A DNA stretch of 64,000 bases. Origin: Bifidobacterium sp. ESL0704 (GTDB lineage Bacteria > Actinomycetota > Actinomycetes > Actinomycetales > Bifidobacteriaceae). The position numbers and the translations under genes were made by a program. Below, piece by piece: positions 45,814-54,623 of the stretch. The notes under the pieces are model-generated. The model saw only the letters and a program-made list of their open reading frames with translations, was not told the origin of the DNA and made no database searches. Where the stretch lies: assembly GCF_029392075.1 (NCBI RefSeq), contig NZ_CP113929.1, positions 2,046,001 to 2,110,000 on the forward strand, given 5' to 3'. How positions within the stretch are numbered: the first letter of the stretch is position 1; every line of letters begins with the position of its first letter.

Positions 45814-45859
45814 GGTCATTACTGCCCCTCAAAGTACGTTTTAAACGGGGAAAATGACC
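45814..45859. repeat. Single palindromic unit in the dapE / transporter spacer
   Basis: GGTCATT (45814-45820) plus CCCC (45825-45828) pair with GGGG (45847-45850) plus AATGACC (45853-45859). The word GGTCATTACTG is shared with the long inverted repeat at 47.11-47.20 kb on the other side of the AEC transporter gene. The rest of 45637-46036 holds divergent promoters and no gene. Confidence 0.6.
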
Positions 45860-46036
45860 GGTTGGAGGCAGCAATCAGCAATACGACAGCGAAACACCCC
45901 TTCAAAAGGCGAAAGAAATAAGCCCATAACCGACGAACAGACAAATAACGAAACGTAACCGAACAAACATGGAACGGCAAGGCATTATATTGTATGAGGC
46001 GGTACGAAACGGAATCGAAATGCGAAAGGAACCGAT

Positions 46037-46978
46037 ATGGGTTTGCTGAGCGCGATGCAGGGATTTGTGGTCATCGCCGTCATCATCGGAACCGGCTACG
46101 TGGCGGCGCGTTTCAACATCGGCGGCCCGAGCGCGCAGATGGTCCTGAACCGTTACGCGTTCTTCGTCACCAACCCGTTTTTGATGTTCGCAATCCTTTC
46201 CAAGGAACCGATTCTCGAAATCTTCCATCCTTCGATCATCGTCGCGTTCTTCTCCGCGCTGGCCGTGGGCTTGCTGTTTCTAATCCTGAACAAATTCTTC
46301 TATCACATGGGACCGGCCGACGCGACGGTTGGCGCGCTCAACTCGCTGTACCTGAACTCCAATAACATCGGCCTGCCGATCGCCACCTACATTTTGGGAA
46401 ATGGGGCGCTGGTGGCACCGATCCTGGTGATGCAGCAGGCGATTTTCACGCCCATCGCGCTGACGGTCCTGGACTACACGACCACCGGCAAGATGTCGGT
46501 GAAGAAGGCGCTGATGCAGCCGCTGCATCAACCGCTGCTGATCGGCTCGCTGGGCGGCATCCTCGTCGCGGCCATTACCGCATGGATCGGCTACTACCCT
46601 ATTCCGAAATTCATCTACGACCCGGTCAACATGATCGGACAGGCCGCGATTCCGATGATCCTGATGGCGTTCGGCATGTCGCTGCGCGGCACCAAACCGA
46701 TGCAGAACAAGAGCTCGCGTTCCGCGGTCATCGGGGTGACGATCTTGAAGAACGTGGTGATGCCGTTCATCGCCTTCCTCATCGCCAAGTTCATCATGGG
46801 ATTCACCGGCAAAGTGCTTTACGCCTGCGTCGTGCTCGCGGCGCTGCCTGCCGGCCAGAACGTTTACAATTACGCGGCCCGCTACAACGTCGGCATGACC
46901 TTCGCCCGCGACGGTGTGCTGATTTCCACGATTTCCAGCCCCATCATCATAGCCCTCATCGCCGCACTGTTGAGCTGA
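46037..46978 (+). CDS. AEC-family transporter
   Basis: A 313-aa membrane protein of the auxin-efflux-carrier (AEC) family; bacterial members carry small carboxylates such as malate or malonate. Ten hydrophobic segments are visible. LNSLYLNSNNIGLPIATYIL has the conserved NxxN-G-P element of the crossover helix, and VLAALPAGQNVYNYAARYNV the second one. ATG 46037 has AAAGGAACCG in front. Substrate unknown. It is a lone + gene between minus-strand genes. Confidence 0.9.
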   Translation: MGLLSAMQGFVVIAVIIGTGYVAARFNIGGPSAQMVLNRYAFFVTNPFLMFAILSKEPILEIFHPSIIVAFFSALAVGLLFLILNKFFYHMGPADATVGALNSLYLNSNNIGLPIATYILGNGALVAPILVMQQAIFTPIALTVLDYTTTGKMSVKKALMQPLHQPLLIGSLGGILVAAITAWIGYYPIPKFIYDPVNMIGQAAIPMILMAFGMSLRGTKPMQNKSSRSAVIGVTILKNVVMPFIAFLIAKFIMGFTGKVLYACVVLAALPAGQNVYNYAARYNVGMTFARDGVLISTISSPIIIALIAALLS

Positions 46979-47109
46979 CGATTCGCGCTGGCCGGCGGGC
47001 ACCAGACAAGGCATGGCCATCGTTCCGAAACGCCACCCCACCCATCGAAACCATCGACCGGCTCACTTATGGGCGCAGCTGGCTTCTTGATGGTATCGAG
47101 GAGGCGCTA

Positions 47110-47199
47110 GTGGCCATTACTGGTACAAAGTGGTCATTACTGAGGTAAAGTAGTCATTTTCGGACCGCAAATTGACCACTTTGTACCAGTAACGACCAC
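47110..47199. repeat. Long inverted repeat between convergent genes
   Basis: The 27-bp arms 47110-47136 and 47173-47199 match in 25 of 27 positions when one is inverted; the inner 15 bp (GGTACAAAGTGGTCA / TGACCACTTTGTACC) are perfect. Each arm contains a 20-bp direct repetition of its own word (AAAGTGGTCATT). It lies between the AEC gene (ends 46978) and the Maf-Nudix gene (ends 47285) and may terminate both. Confidence 0.92.
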
Positions 47200-47284
47200 T
47201 TTGCACCATCACATCAGATGGAACCAATCGGCACAGCCATTCACAGGAGCGACGAGGAGACTTTGGCCGGCCTTCACAGACGAA

Positions 47285-48919
47285 TCAACGGTTGCGGTAT
47301 TCACGCGCCAAATCGCCCAGACGCCCGACGAAATGCGGCCAGTCAGCGTTCATCGCGGTCAACAGCTTGCGGTCGGGCACCTCGCCGACCGGAATCCACG
47401 CAATCTCCATGCTTTCGTCGTCGTTGGGGTGCGGGTTGACCTCATGCCCCGGCTTCTCGAAGGCGAAAACCGTGGTGTAGGCCCACGGGCCGTGCTCCTC
47501 ACGATGCGTGCCGACAACCTCAATGTCCTCCGGGGTGATGTTGGCCTCCTCGTAACTTTCGCGCAACGCACCCTCGATCGGGCTCTCGCCGTCCGCGAGC
47601 GCACCGCCGGGAATGCCCCAAGTGCCGCCTTCCGCGCTCCACATCGCACGATGCTGCATGACAATATCGGTGACTTCGCCGGTTTCCTGGCTACGCCGGG
47701 CGAGCAACACGCCGGCGGCACCGTTCAGTCCCCAATGGCGACGTCCGCAGGCGCACTGTACCCAGCCATCGCCGGGCTGGTGAACGTTGTCTTTCGGCGG
47801 CACGATTGACGCGGCCTGCGCCTCGGCATCGGACTGCGTTTTGGCGGCCGCGGCCTTTGCCTTAGTCCTTGCAGATAGTGATGGCTCACCTGTATCAATA
47901 TTCTCGGTATTCGGTTTCGTTTTTGTTGATGACGTTTCGATATCGTTATCAGCATTTTCGCCATTTAACGATACCGAAACCGCATCATTCTGCACTTTCA
48001 AGCCATCCGCAACTTGCGACGCAGCCTGCGATTGCATTCTTGTTGCAGCCACCTTGCCAAGACCGGTATTCCAAAGATCCGTCCACGCCACGCCCATACT
48101 CACGACCATGCGGCGTAGCAACGGCAGACTCAGACCGAGCACGCCGCTCGGGTCGCCCTCGACACCGTCGATGAAAGCGCCGCCGAGCCCCTCCAACGTA
48201 AAGCATCCCGCCACTTCCAACGGCTCGCCGGACGCGATGTACGCCTCGATATCTTGGTCGGAATAATCGCCGAAACGCACTATGGCGTGGCTGGATTCAA
48301 GCTTCTGCCGGCCGGTGGCGAAATCGATCAGGCAATGGCCGGTCCACAACTCGCCCGACTTGCCACGCATCGCACTCAGCCGTTCGCGGGCGACTTCCGG
48401 GGTGTGCGGCTTGCCCAGCGCAACACCCTCGAAAAGGAACATGGAATCGCAGCCGATGATCAGCGGGCCGACCTCGGCCACAGCGAATCCGGGATGCTCA
48501 GCCAACGCCTGCTTCATCGGCTTGGCTTCGACAGGCACTTCGACCGCTGAAAAATCGCGGGTCAGCGTTGTTATATCACCGTTTGCGGGTTTCGCCGTAC
48601 CGGCATTGCGCCCGGCGTTATCATCGTTCCCCTCGGCTTCAAGAGGATAGGCGGTCATCTGCTCGCCGCTGGCACCGAGTGCGGCAGCGGCAACCTGCCG
48701 ATAGGCCTGATAGACGCTCTGCGCCTTGGCCCGCGCCAGAATCATCACGCGCTGCTCGCAGCTCAAATCCTCGACGGCCACCCCACGAGCCTTCGCCTCG
48801 GCGGCCACCGCTGCAGGTTCATCAACATGCGAGACGTGGATGGTCGGGCTAATGCCGGCGGCATTGAGTACATTGCGCCGTGACGGCGACTGCGAGGCGA
48901 GAACCAAGGGAATCGACAT
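47285..48919 (-). CDS. Maf nucleotide pyrophosphatase fused to a Nudix domain
   Basis: A 544-aa protein with two house-cleaning domains. Residues 1 to about 275 are Maf: LASQSPSRRNVLNAAGISPT, IGCDSMFLFEGVALGKPHTP, GDPSGVLGLSLPLLRRM. They are interrupted by an insertion of about 60 residues after AAALGASGEQ. A low-complexity linker (about 300-390) follows, then a CACGRRHWG segment. The Nudix domain has GALADGE and RESYEEANI; the box glycine is replaced by Asn. Maf acts on modified dNTP/NTPs and is linked to division arrest. Whether the Nudix part is active is open. It lies downstream of thrB. Confidence 0.9.
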   Translation of the reverse strand: MSIPLVLASQSPSRRNVLNAAGISPTIHVSHVDEPAAVAAEAKARGVAVEDLSCEQRVMILARAKAQSVYQAYRQVAAAALGASGEQMTAYPLEAEGNDDNAGRNAGTAKPANGDITTLTRDFSAVEVPVEAKPMKQALAEHPGFAVAEVGPLIIGCDSMFLFEGVALGKPHTPEVARERLSAMRGKSGELWTGHCLIDFATGRQKLESSHAIVRFGDYSDQDIEAYIASGEPLEVAGCFTLEGLGGAFIDGVEGDPSGVLGLSLPLLRRMVVSMGVAWTDLWNTGLGKVAATRMQSQAASQVADGLKVQNDAVSVSLNGENADNDIETSSTKTKPNTENIDTGEPSLSARTKAKAAAAKTQSDAEAQAASIVPPKDNVHQPGDGWVQCACGRRHWGLNGAAGVLLARRSQETGEVTDIVMQHRAMWSAEGGTWGIPGGALADGESPIEGALRESYEEANITPEDIEVVGTHREEHGPWAYTTVFAFEKPGHEVNPHPNDDESMEIAWIPVGEVPDRKLLTAMNADWPHFVGRLGDLAREYRNR

Positions 48920-48998
48920 AACACTCCAAACATTTCACCGGCCACAGCCGGCAGAAGAACAGATCTACGTCTAGCCTACCCAATTCCCGCGCCACGCG

Positions 48999-50312
48999 TC
49001 AGCGCGACTCGAGCTCGACCTGAACGCCTTGGGGGCTGACGGGAAGATGGAGAACGCGCCAGTGACCGCTCGAGAGCTGGGCGGCGGCGATCTCGTCGAT
49101 CTGCGCCGATGCGTCGCCATAGTGGAGCACCAACACGCACGGGCCGGCTCCGGAGACTGCGGCGGCGAAACCATGCGCGCGCAGTGTCTCGATCAGCTTC
49201 CACGACGGTTGCATCAATCCCTTGCGATAGGGCTGGTGAAGCCTGTCTTGCGTGGCGGCGAACAGCAGGGCGTTGGAACGCGAGGCGATGGCAGCGGTAT
49301 CCTCGAGCAACGGCCGGCGGGAACGGAAAGCCGAATCGCCATTCCCATCGTCTTCTTGCGGCAATTGAAAATCACCATCGACAGCAGCCGAATCCGCGTT
49401 GGAAGCGACCTCGTCATTACGGACGGATGACGCCTCGTTTGGCGATTGAACGCCAGACTCGTCGACAAGACTCGCCGGATTCATCGCGGCAGGAAGCAGC
49501 GCGACGCGAGAGACGTTGAACACCGCATCCTGATAGGGAAGCTTGCGCGGCAAAGCTTCGCGGGCCTTTTGTGTGGAAAGCTCAAAATCCGGGACAAAAA
49601 CGGCAGCGGTCATGGCGCGGGCCACCGGATAGTTGACCGTGTGGAACCCGGCACACAGCGGCTCGCCGCCGGGAATGCCCACGCTCCCCACACCTTCCGC
49701 GGTCTTGAAATTCCACGAAACCGTGAGCCCGCCATAGACCGCAGGTGCCACGTTGTCGGGATGTCCCTCCATCGAGGCGGCCATCTGGAACACCGTCTCC
49801 CGATTGAAATCAGCGTCGCCCTGCGCGAAGGCGGCCGCGGCGGCGATGCCGGCGACGATGGCCTCGGCCGACGATCCCATGCCGCGCGCCTGCGGGATAT
49901 TGTTATATGCCTCAAGCGTGAAGCCGAAGCGACGCAGGCCGAACGCCTCGCACGCACGCCGGAAGGCCGAGACGACCAGATGCGTCTCGTCGCGGGGCAG
50001 CGTGTCCTCACCCTCACCGTGAATGATCACTTTGGCGGAGGTGGCTGAGAAGCCACTTAGCTTGCTTTGACCGGAGATGCCACTTTGACCGCCCATGACG
50101 TCTTGGCTTTGTTGATCGTTTTGGGCGGTCGGATTACTCTGCCCGTTGCGTTTGTCTTGATTATCGAATATCCCATCTTCATTGACGGTAAAGGCAAGCT
50201 CGTCGTGATAGTCCAGAGCCAGACCGACAGAGTCGAACCCTGAACCGAGATTCGCGCTCGTGGCCGGAACCCGCACCTTGACCTGCCGGACTTTCGGCAT
50301 CATTCCCGCCAT
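48999..50312 (-). CDS. thrB: Homoserine kinase with two low-complexity insertions
   Basis: A 437-aa GHMP kinase making O-phosphohomoserine for threonine. Seen: VRVPATSANLGSGFDSVGLA at the start, the ATP loop PQARGMGSSAEAIVAGIAAA, EGHPDNVAPAVYGG, and VSGAGPCVLVL. Typical length is about 300-320 aa; the surplus is a Gln/Ser/Gly-rich insert after LAFTVNEDG and a second polar insert after NPASLVDESG. ATG 50312 has GAGGAG in front. It lies downstream of hom with 234 bp between, where a hairpin is found. Confidence 0.94.
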   Translation of the reverse strand: MAGMMPKVRQVKVRVPATSANLGSGFDSVGLALDYHDELAFTVNEDGIFDNQDKRNGQSNPTAQNDQQSQDVMGGQSGISGQSKLSGFSATSAKVIIHGEGEDTLPRDETHLVVSAFRRACEAFGLRRFGFTLEAYNNIPQARGMGSSAEAIVAGIAAAAAFAQGDADFNRETVFQMAASMEGHPDNVAPAVYGGLTVSWNFKTAEGVGSVGIPGGEPLCAGFHTVNYPVARAMTAAVFVPDFELSTQKAREALPRKLPYQDAVFNVSRVALLPAAMNPASLVDESGVQSPNEASSVRNDEVASNADSAAVDGDFQLPQEDDGNGDSAFRSRRPLLEDTAAIASRSNALLFAATQDRLHQPYRKGLMQPSWKLIETLRAHGFAAAVSGAGPCVLVLHYGDASAQIDEIAAAQLSSGHWRVLHLPVSPQGVQVELESR

Positions 50313-50459
50313 AACGTCTCCTCGACTAATGTCCATCAATTCATGTCAACCAATAGCAACAGGATAACGCCATTGTCTCGAGCTCGGCAAGATGTGCCCA
50401 CCTTTGCGTATCCCTTCATTTCCGATATGGAAAGGCGATCGGACAACGGAAACCGAAAA

Positions 50460-50494
50460 GAGACCCGCGCATTGTTCACACGAACGTGGGTCTC
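50460..50494 (-). terminator. Hairpin between hom and thrB
   Basis: GAGACCC (50460-50466) pairs with GGGTCTC (50488-50494), extended by three more bases with one wobble pair. It is downstream of hom and upstream of thrB, so it could terminate or attenuate transcription. No strong T-tract. Confidence 0.45.
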
Positions 50495-50546
50495 GCGATT
50501 GCAGATAAACGGGCTGTCAGCAGGCACCGACAGCAGGAACCAATCC

Positions 50547-51929
50547 CTACATCTCGCGCAAAATCGAGGGCTCGCCGATGACGAAGTCGAACTTGCAGAC
50601 ATCCTCCACCGTTTCGCGCAGCTTGGTTTCGTTGCACTGGTGGGTCACCACGCGCAGGGTCTGCTGCTCGCCCGAATAGCCGGGGTCGTGCGGGGTCGGC
50701 TTCAGGTCCTGATTGATGCCGTTGATGGAGACGTTGTGGTCGGCGAAGGTCTTGGAGATCGCGGCAAGGATACCCGGGCGGTCGCAAATACGGAAACGCA
50801 CGGCGAACGCGGCGCGGGAGGCGTTCAACGGGGCTTTGGGCAGATTCTGGTACATCGAAATCTGCGGACCGGTGCCGCCTTGGACGATATGACGGGCAAC
50901 AGTGACGATATCGCCCATAACCGCCGAAGCGGTGGGCGCACCACCGGCGCCGCGACCGTAGAACATCAGGTCATCGGCCGCCTGCGCGTGCACGAACGCC
51001 GCGTTATAGCTGCCGTGCACGCTGGCGAGCGGATGATTGTCGGGGATGAGCGCCGGGTAGACGCGTGCGGACACGCCATGTTCACCGTTGACCACGACGG
51101 CAAGCAGCTTGATGACCTTGTGCTCGGCCCGTGCCAGCGCGATGTCATCGGCGGTGATGTTGGTGATGCCCTCCGTCGTGACGTCATCGATGCTCACCGG
51201 CGTATGGAACGCAAGAGACGCTACGATGGCCGCCTTGTTCGCCGCGTCCTCGCCTTCGATGTCACCGGTCGGATCGGCTTCGGCGTAGCCTTTGGCCTGT
51301 GCGTCCTTCAACGCCACCTCGAAATCGAGGCCCTTGGTGGTCATCTGGTCAAGAATGTAGTTGGTGGTGCCGTTGAGAATGCCCAGAACGCTGGTGACCT
51401 TGTCGCCGACCAGCGATTCACGCAACGGGCGGACCAGCGGAATCGCACCGCCGACGGCTGCCTCGAAGTAGATATCGACGCCGTCCTCCTCGGCGGTGCG
51501 ATAGATTTCCGGACCGTATTTCGCCAGCAGCGCCTTGTTCGCGGTGACCACGGAAGCGCCGCTTTCGAGGGCCTTCAACACGAGCGTTCGCGCGGGCTCA
51601 AGGCCGCCGATCAGCTCGACCAGAATGTCGCTGTGACTGGCAACATATGTGGTGTCTGTGGTGAGCAGTGTTTTGTCGATCCAGGGAAAGTCGACCTTCT
51701 CGGGTTCGCGGCAGGCTATGCCGGAAATCTCGAACGGCTGGCCCATCCGTTGCTGAAGTTCGTTCTTCTGTTCCGAAAGAATCCTGGCGACTTCAGAACC
51801 GACGGTTCCCACGCCCAAAAGACCCACACGAATCGGAGTCGAGCTGTCGTGAATCCCCTTCGGCAGAATTTCCGCTTGATTGCCGTCGCCTTGGGCGCGT
51901 CGTTGCGCCGAACTTTCCATCTGCCCCAT
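50547..51929 (-). CDS. hom: Homoserine dehydrogenase with ACT domain
   Basis: A 460-aa enzyme that reduces aspartate semialdehyde to homoserine. NAD(P) loop VGLLGVGTVGSEVARILSEQ, VTANKALLAKYG, GTTNYILDQM, ALKDAQAKGYAEADPTGDIE (catalytic Lys region). The C-terminal ACT domain (RFRICDRPGILAAISKTFAD) gives threonine feedback in this family. ATG 51929 follows CGGGAGTGAGT; ATG 51956 is possible. It lies downstream of lysA with 396 bp between, which hold repeats. Confidence 0.97.
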   Translation of the reverse strand: MGQMESSAQRRAQGDGNQAEILPKGIHDSSTPIRVGLLGVGTVGSEVARILSEQKNELQQRMGQPFEISGIACREPEKVDFPWIDKTLLTTDTTYVASHSDILVELIGGLEPARTLVLKALESGASVVTANKALLAKYGPEIYRTAEEDGVDIYFEAAVGGAIPLVRPLRESLVGDKVTSVLGILNGTTNYILDQMTTKGLDFEVALKDAQAKGYAEADPTGDIEGEDAANKAAIVASLAFHTPVSIDDVTTEGITNITADDIALARAEHKVIKLLAVVVNGEHGVSARVYPALIPDNHPLASVHGSYNAAFVHAQAADDLMFYGRGAGGAPTASAVMGDIVTVARHIVQGGTGPQISMYQNLPKAPLNASRAAFAVRFRICDRPGILAAISKTFADHNVSINGINQDLKPTPHDPGYSGEQQTLRVVTHQCNETKLRETVEDVCKFDFVIGEPSILREM

Positions 51930-52080
51930 ACTCACTCCCGTTTCAGCCGCTTCCATTACTTCACATACTTAGACTCATCAATCCTAGGAAATGAATCCGA
52001 CACTTCATCAGAACCGACAACAAGCAGACGCGCATACCTTCTCATCAAGAAATCTTGGTCATGTTCCGGCACAGGAGAGA

Positions 52081-52190
52081 CGGGTTTGTAGCTTATCCGA
52101 AAACTTATGCTACAAACCCATGATGAAGAGCCTCTTTATTCTGGGTTTGTAGCATAACAGCGAACTGATGCCACAAACCCAGAATAAAGA
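52081..52190. repeat. Two hairpin repeats, 61 bp apart, between lysA and hom
   Basis: GGGTTTGTAGC at 52082 is closed by GCTACAAACCC at 52109-52119. The same arrangement recurs with GGGTTTGTAGC at 52143 and GCCACAAACCC at 52170-52180, exactly 61 bp on. Each hairpin is 38 bp. No gene is seen in 51930-52325. Confidence 0.93.
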
Positions 52191-52325
52191 TATGACTCAT
52201 CATCTTGAAACCCCACACATCAGGCATAGGATAATAAACGCAGAAGCCCGAATCATCTACGTCACCGACAAGAGATATCGGCGCCGCCGTTGACTGCATC
52301 ATTGTGCGACCGACACCATCAGCAA

Positions 52326-53912
52326 TCAGCTCACGTCGAGGGCGAGCAGATCCTGGATGGTCTGGCGACGGAGCATAAGGTGGGCGTCTTTACTGCTGAC
52401 GGCGATCACGGCGGGAATCAGGGCCTGATTGTAATTGCTGGCCATCGTACGGCCGTAAGCGCCGGTGACCGGGATGGCGAGGATGTCGCCACGCTTGAGA
52501 TCGCGCGGCAGGCGGCATTCGTGAACGAGGATGTCGCCGGACTCGCAGTGCATGCCGACCACTCGGGCGAGCATGGAATCCTTGAGGTTGCCGTTTTCGT
52601 CCTTTTCGCCGCCACTATCGCGGTTGGCGAGCAGGGCCGTGTAATCCGCACCGTAGAGCGCCGGACGGATGTTGTCGCTCATGCCGCCGTCGACCGAAAC
52701 GTAGGTGCGTTCGGCGATGGGATTGCCGGCTTGGTCTTTCGTGCCTTTCGGCAACGTCACACGCTTGATGGTGCCGACACGGTAGAGCGTGACGCCTGCG
52801 GGGGCGACGATCCAGCGGCCGGGCTCGAAGGAAATGACCGGGGCGGGCATGCCCAGCGCCTTGTTGATCGAAGTGACGGCCTGGGCCAGCCTGCCAAGCT
52901 CGACGTCGATGTCCATGGAATCCTCGGCATCGGTGTAAGCCACGGAGTAGCCGCCACCCAAATCGACCTCGGGCAGGGTGTAGGCGTCGGTGGCGTAGAA
53001 GGTCTTACGTAAGAGCATCATGCGTCGCGCGGCTTCGATGAACGCGTTGGCGTCGTGGATCTGGGAGCCGATATGCGAATGGATGCCGACCAGCTCGAGG
53101 TCGTCCTGGCGCTGGTAGATGTCTTTGAGCACCGCGAGCGCCGGCCCGTCCGCCACGGCGTTCATCGCTTCGGCCAGTTCGCGTTCGGTGTCGGAAACCT
53201 TGACATGGCTCATATCGTAGGGGTATTTGATCGAGTAATCTAGCTCGTTGCCACTTGCACAATCAGCGGTATTCTGGGCACTATCACCTACAGTCGCACT
53301 GCCAAGCTTGGCAAGAATATCAAGTATTTCGGGTCCGACGCCGGCCGGCAGCAGCGGAACGCCGAATTTCTGGTCTTCGTGCGCGGTGGAGATGTATTCG
53401 TGACCGCCGGCGTGGATGCCGGAGGTGACGCGCAGCATGACGCGGGCACGCTTGCCGAGACGGTGCGCGATGGCGGCGATGCGTGCGGGTTCATCGGCCG
53501 AGTCGACGACGATTTTCGAGAATCCTTCGCGCACGGCCAGCTCGATCTCCTCGTCGGACTTGTTGTTGCCGTGCAGCACAAGCCGGCGCCCGGGCACCCC
53601 TGCGGCAAGCGCGATCTCGATCTCCCCCATCGAGCAGGTGTCGACGGACATGCCGGCTTGGGTGACGATGCGCACGACCTCCTTGGAGAGGAACGCCTTG
53701 CCCGCGAAGCTGACGTGAGTGGTCGAGGTGTTGAACGCGTCGGCGGCGGCACGCACGAATTTGCGCGCACGGGCACGCACCTCGTCGGTATCGATCAGGT
53801 AGAGCGGCGAGCCGAACTCGTCGAGCAACGATGCGGCGCTGTGCCCATGGAAAGTCAGTTCGCCGTCGCCATTGAACGCTGTCGCTTCCGGCCAAATCGA
53901 AGTGATGCCCAT
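52326..53912 (-). CDS. lysA: Diaminopimelate decarboxylase
   Basis: A 528-aa PLP enzyme of the last lysine step. VSFAGKAFLSKEVVRIV carries the PLP lysine. Then GMSVDTCSMGEIEIALAAGV, LVGIHSHIGSQIHDANAFIE, VDLGGGYSVAYT, SFEPGRWIVAPAG, CESGDILVHECRLP. A polar insert of about 25 residues (near SATVGDSAQNTADCAS) lies before the second half, and the protein is longer than the usual 420-450 aa. It is between argS/GNAT and hom, the common bifidobacterial order. Confidence 0.97.
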   Translation of the reverse strand: MGITSIWPEATAFNGDGELTFHGHSAASLLDEFGSPLYLIDTDEVRARARKFVRAAADAFNTSTTHVSFAGKAFLSKEVVRIVTQAGMSVDTCSMGEIEIALAAGVPGRRLVLHGNNKSDEEIELAVREGFSKIVVDSADEPARIAAIAHRLGKRARVMLRVTSGIHAGGHEYISTAHEDQKFGVPLLPAGVGPEILDILAKLGSATVGDSAQNTADCASGNELDYSIKYPYDMSHVKVSDTERELAEAMNAVADGPALAVLKDIYQRQDDLELVGIHSHIGSQIHDANAFIEAARRMMLLRKTFYATDAYTLPEVDLGGGYSVAYTDAEDSMDIDVELGRLAQAVTSINKALGMPAPVISFEPGRWIVAPAGVTLYRVGTIKRVTLPKGTKDQAGNPIAERTYVSVDGGMSDNIRPALYGADYTALLANRDSGGEKDENGNLKDSMLARVVGMHCESGDILVHECRLPRDLKRGDILAIPVTGAYGRTMASNYNQALIPAVIAVSSKDAHLMLRRQTIQDLLALDVS

Positions 53913-54091
53913 AATTTCGTCCCCTCTATTCTTCGTCTGTCACGCAATTTTCAAGCTGTACCTAACGATACCGAAACGCGATGAAAATGGTGGAATCATC
54001 TCAACACAGTGATGTGCCTATTGAGCTCGCACAGAGATCAGTCCAAAATTGCAATATCTCGTGTAGCCGACAGGGCCAACGACAAGCTCAC

Positions 54092-54502
54092 TCACCCATT
54101 GCAAATCTGCATGGCTACGCCATCTTGCATGATTGCGAACCCATGCTTTTGATAGAACGCCGCGTTCTTGCTTTCCTCCGGCATGACTTCGATGTAGAAA
54201 TAATCCGCATACCGTTGCTTGACCATCTCAACCATGTGGCCGGCGATGCCCCTGCCTTGATATTCGGGATCGACCAGGACGTAATGCATATAGGCCATCA
54301 TCGCCCCGTCATCCAAAACGCGCACCAGCCCGGCAAGCCGATCGCCGTCCCACGCGGAAAAGACCGTGGAGGAACCCATCAAGGCCTTGTACAAACGTTC
54401 CGGATACTTTCCGGAAACCCAGCCGACAGAGAGGAAAAGACGCTCGACCTGCGCTTGCGTGAAACATTTCTCATCCGTAAATCTGATGTCTCCGTCGACC
54501 AT
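54092..54502 (-). CDS. GNAT-family N-acetyltransferase
   Basis: A 136-aa acetyl-CoA-dependent acetyltransferase. VLVDPEYQGRGIAGHMVEMV is the acetyl-CoA loop (Q/RxxGxG/A), followed by IEVMPEESKNAAFYQKHGFA, the usual C-terminal half. ATG 54502 has AGAGGAGAG in front; the frame extends to 54529. The substrate is not predictable. It lies between argS and lysA. Confidence 0.9.
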   Translation of the reverse strand: MVDGDIRFTDEKCFTQAQVERLFLSVGWVSGKYPERLYKALMGSSTVFSAWDGDRLAGLVRVLDDGAMMAYMHYVLVDPEYQGRGIAGHMVEMVKQRYADYFYIEVMPEESKNAAFYQKHGFAIMQDGVAMQICNG

Positions 54503-54577
54503 ATTCTCTCCTCTGATTTGCCCTATCACCTATTGACTTGTAGACAATGATAAATAACGCATAAAGAAATCGGCCAC

Positions 54578-54607
54578 GTCATCCCACGATGGGAAACGTG
54601 ACCGATT
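54578..54607 (-). terminator. Terminator of argS
   Basis: AATCGGCCACGT (54578-54589) pairs with ACGTGACCGATT (54596-54607), with one mismatch that becomes a G-U pair on the minus strand. TTCTTTATGCG follows on that strand. It lies 17 bp after the argS stop codon. Confidence 0.82.
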
Positions 54608-54623
54608 CGCGATACATCCTGCA

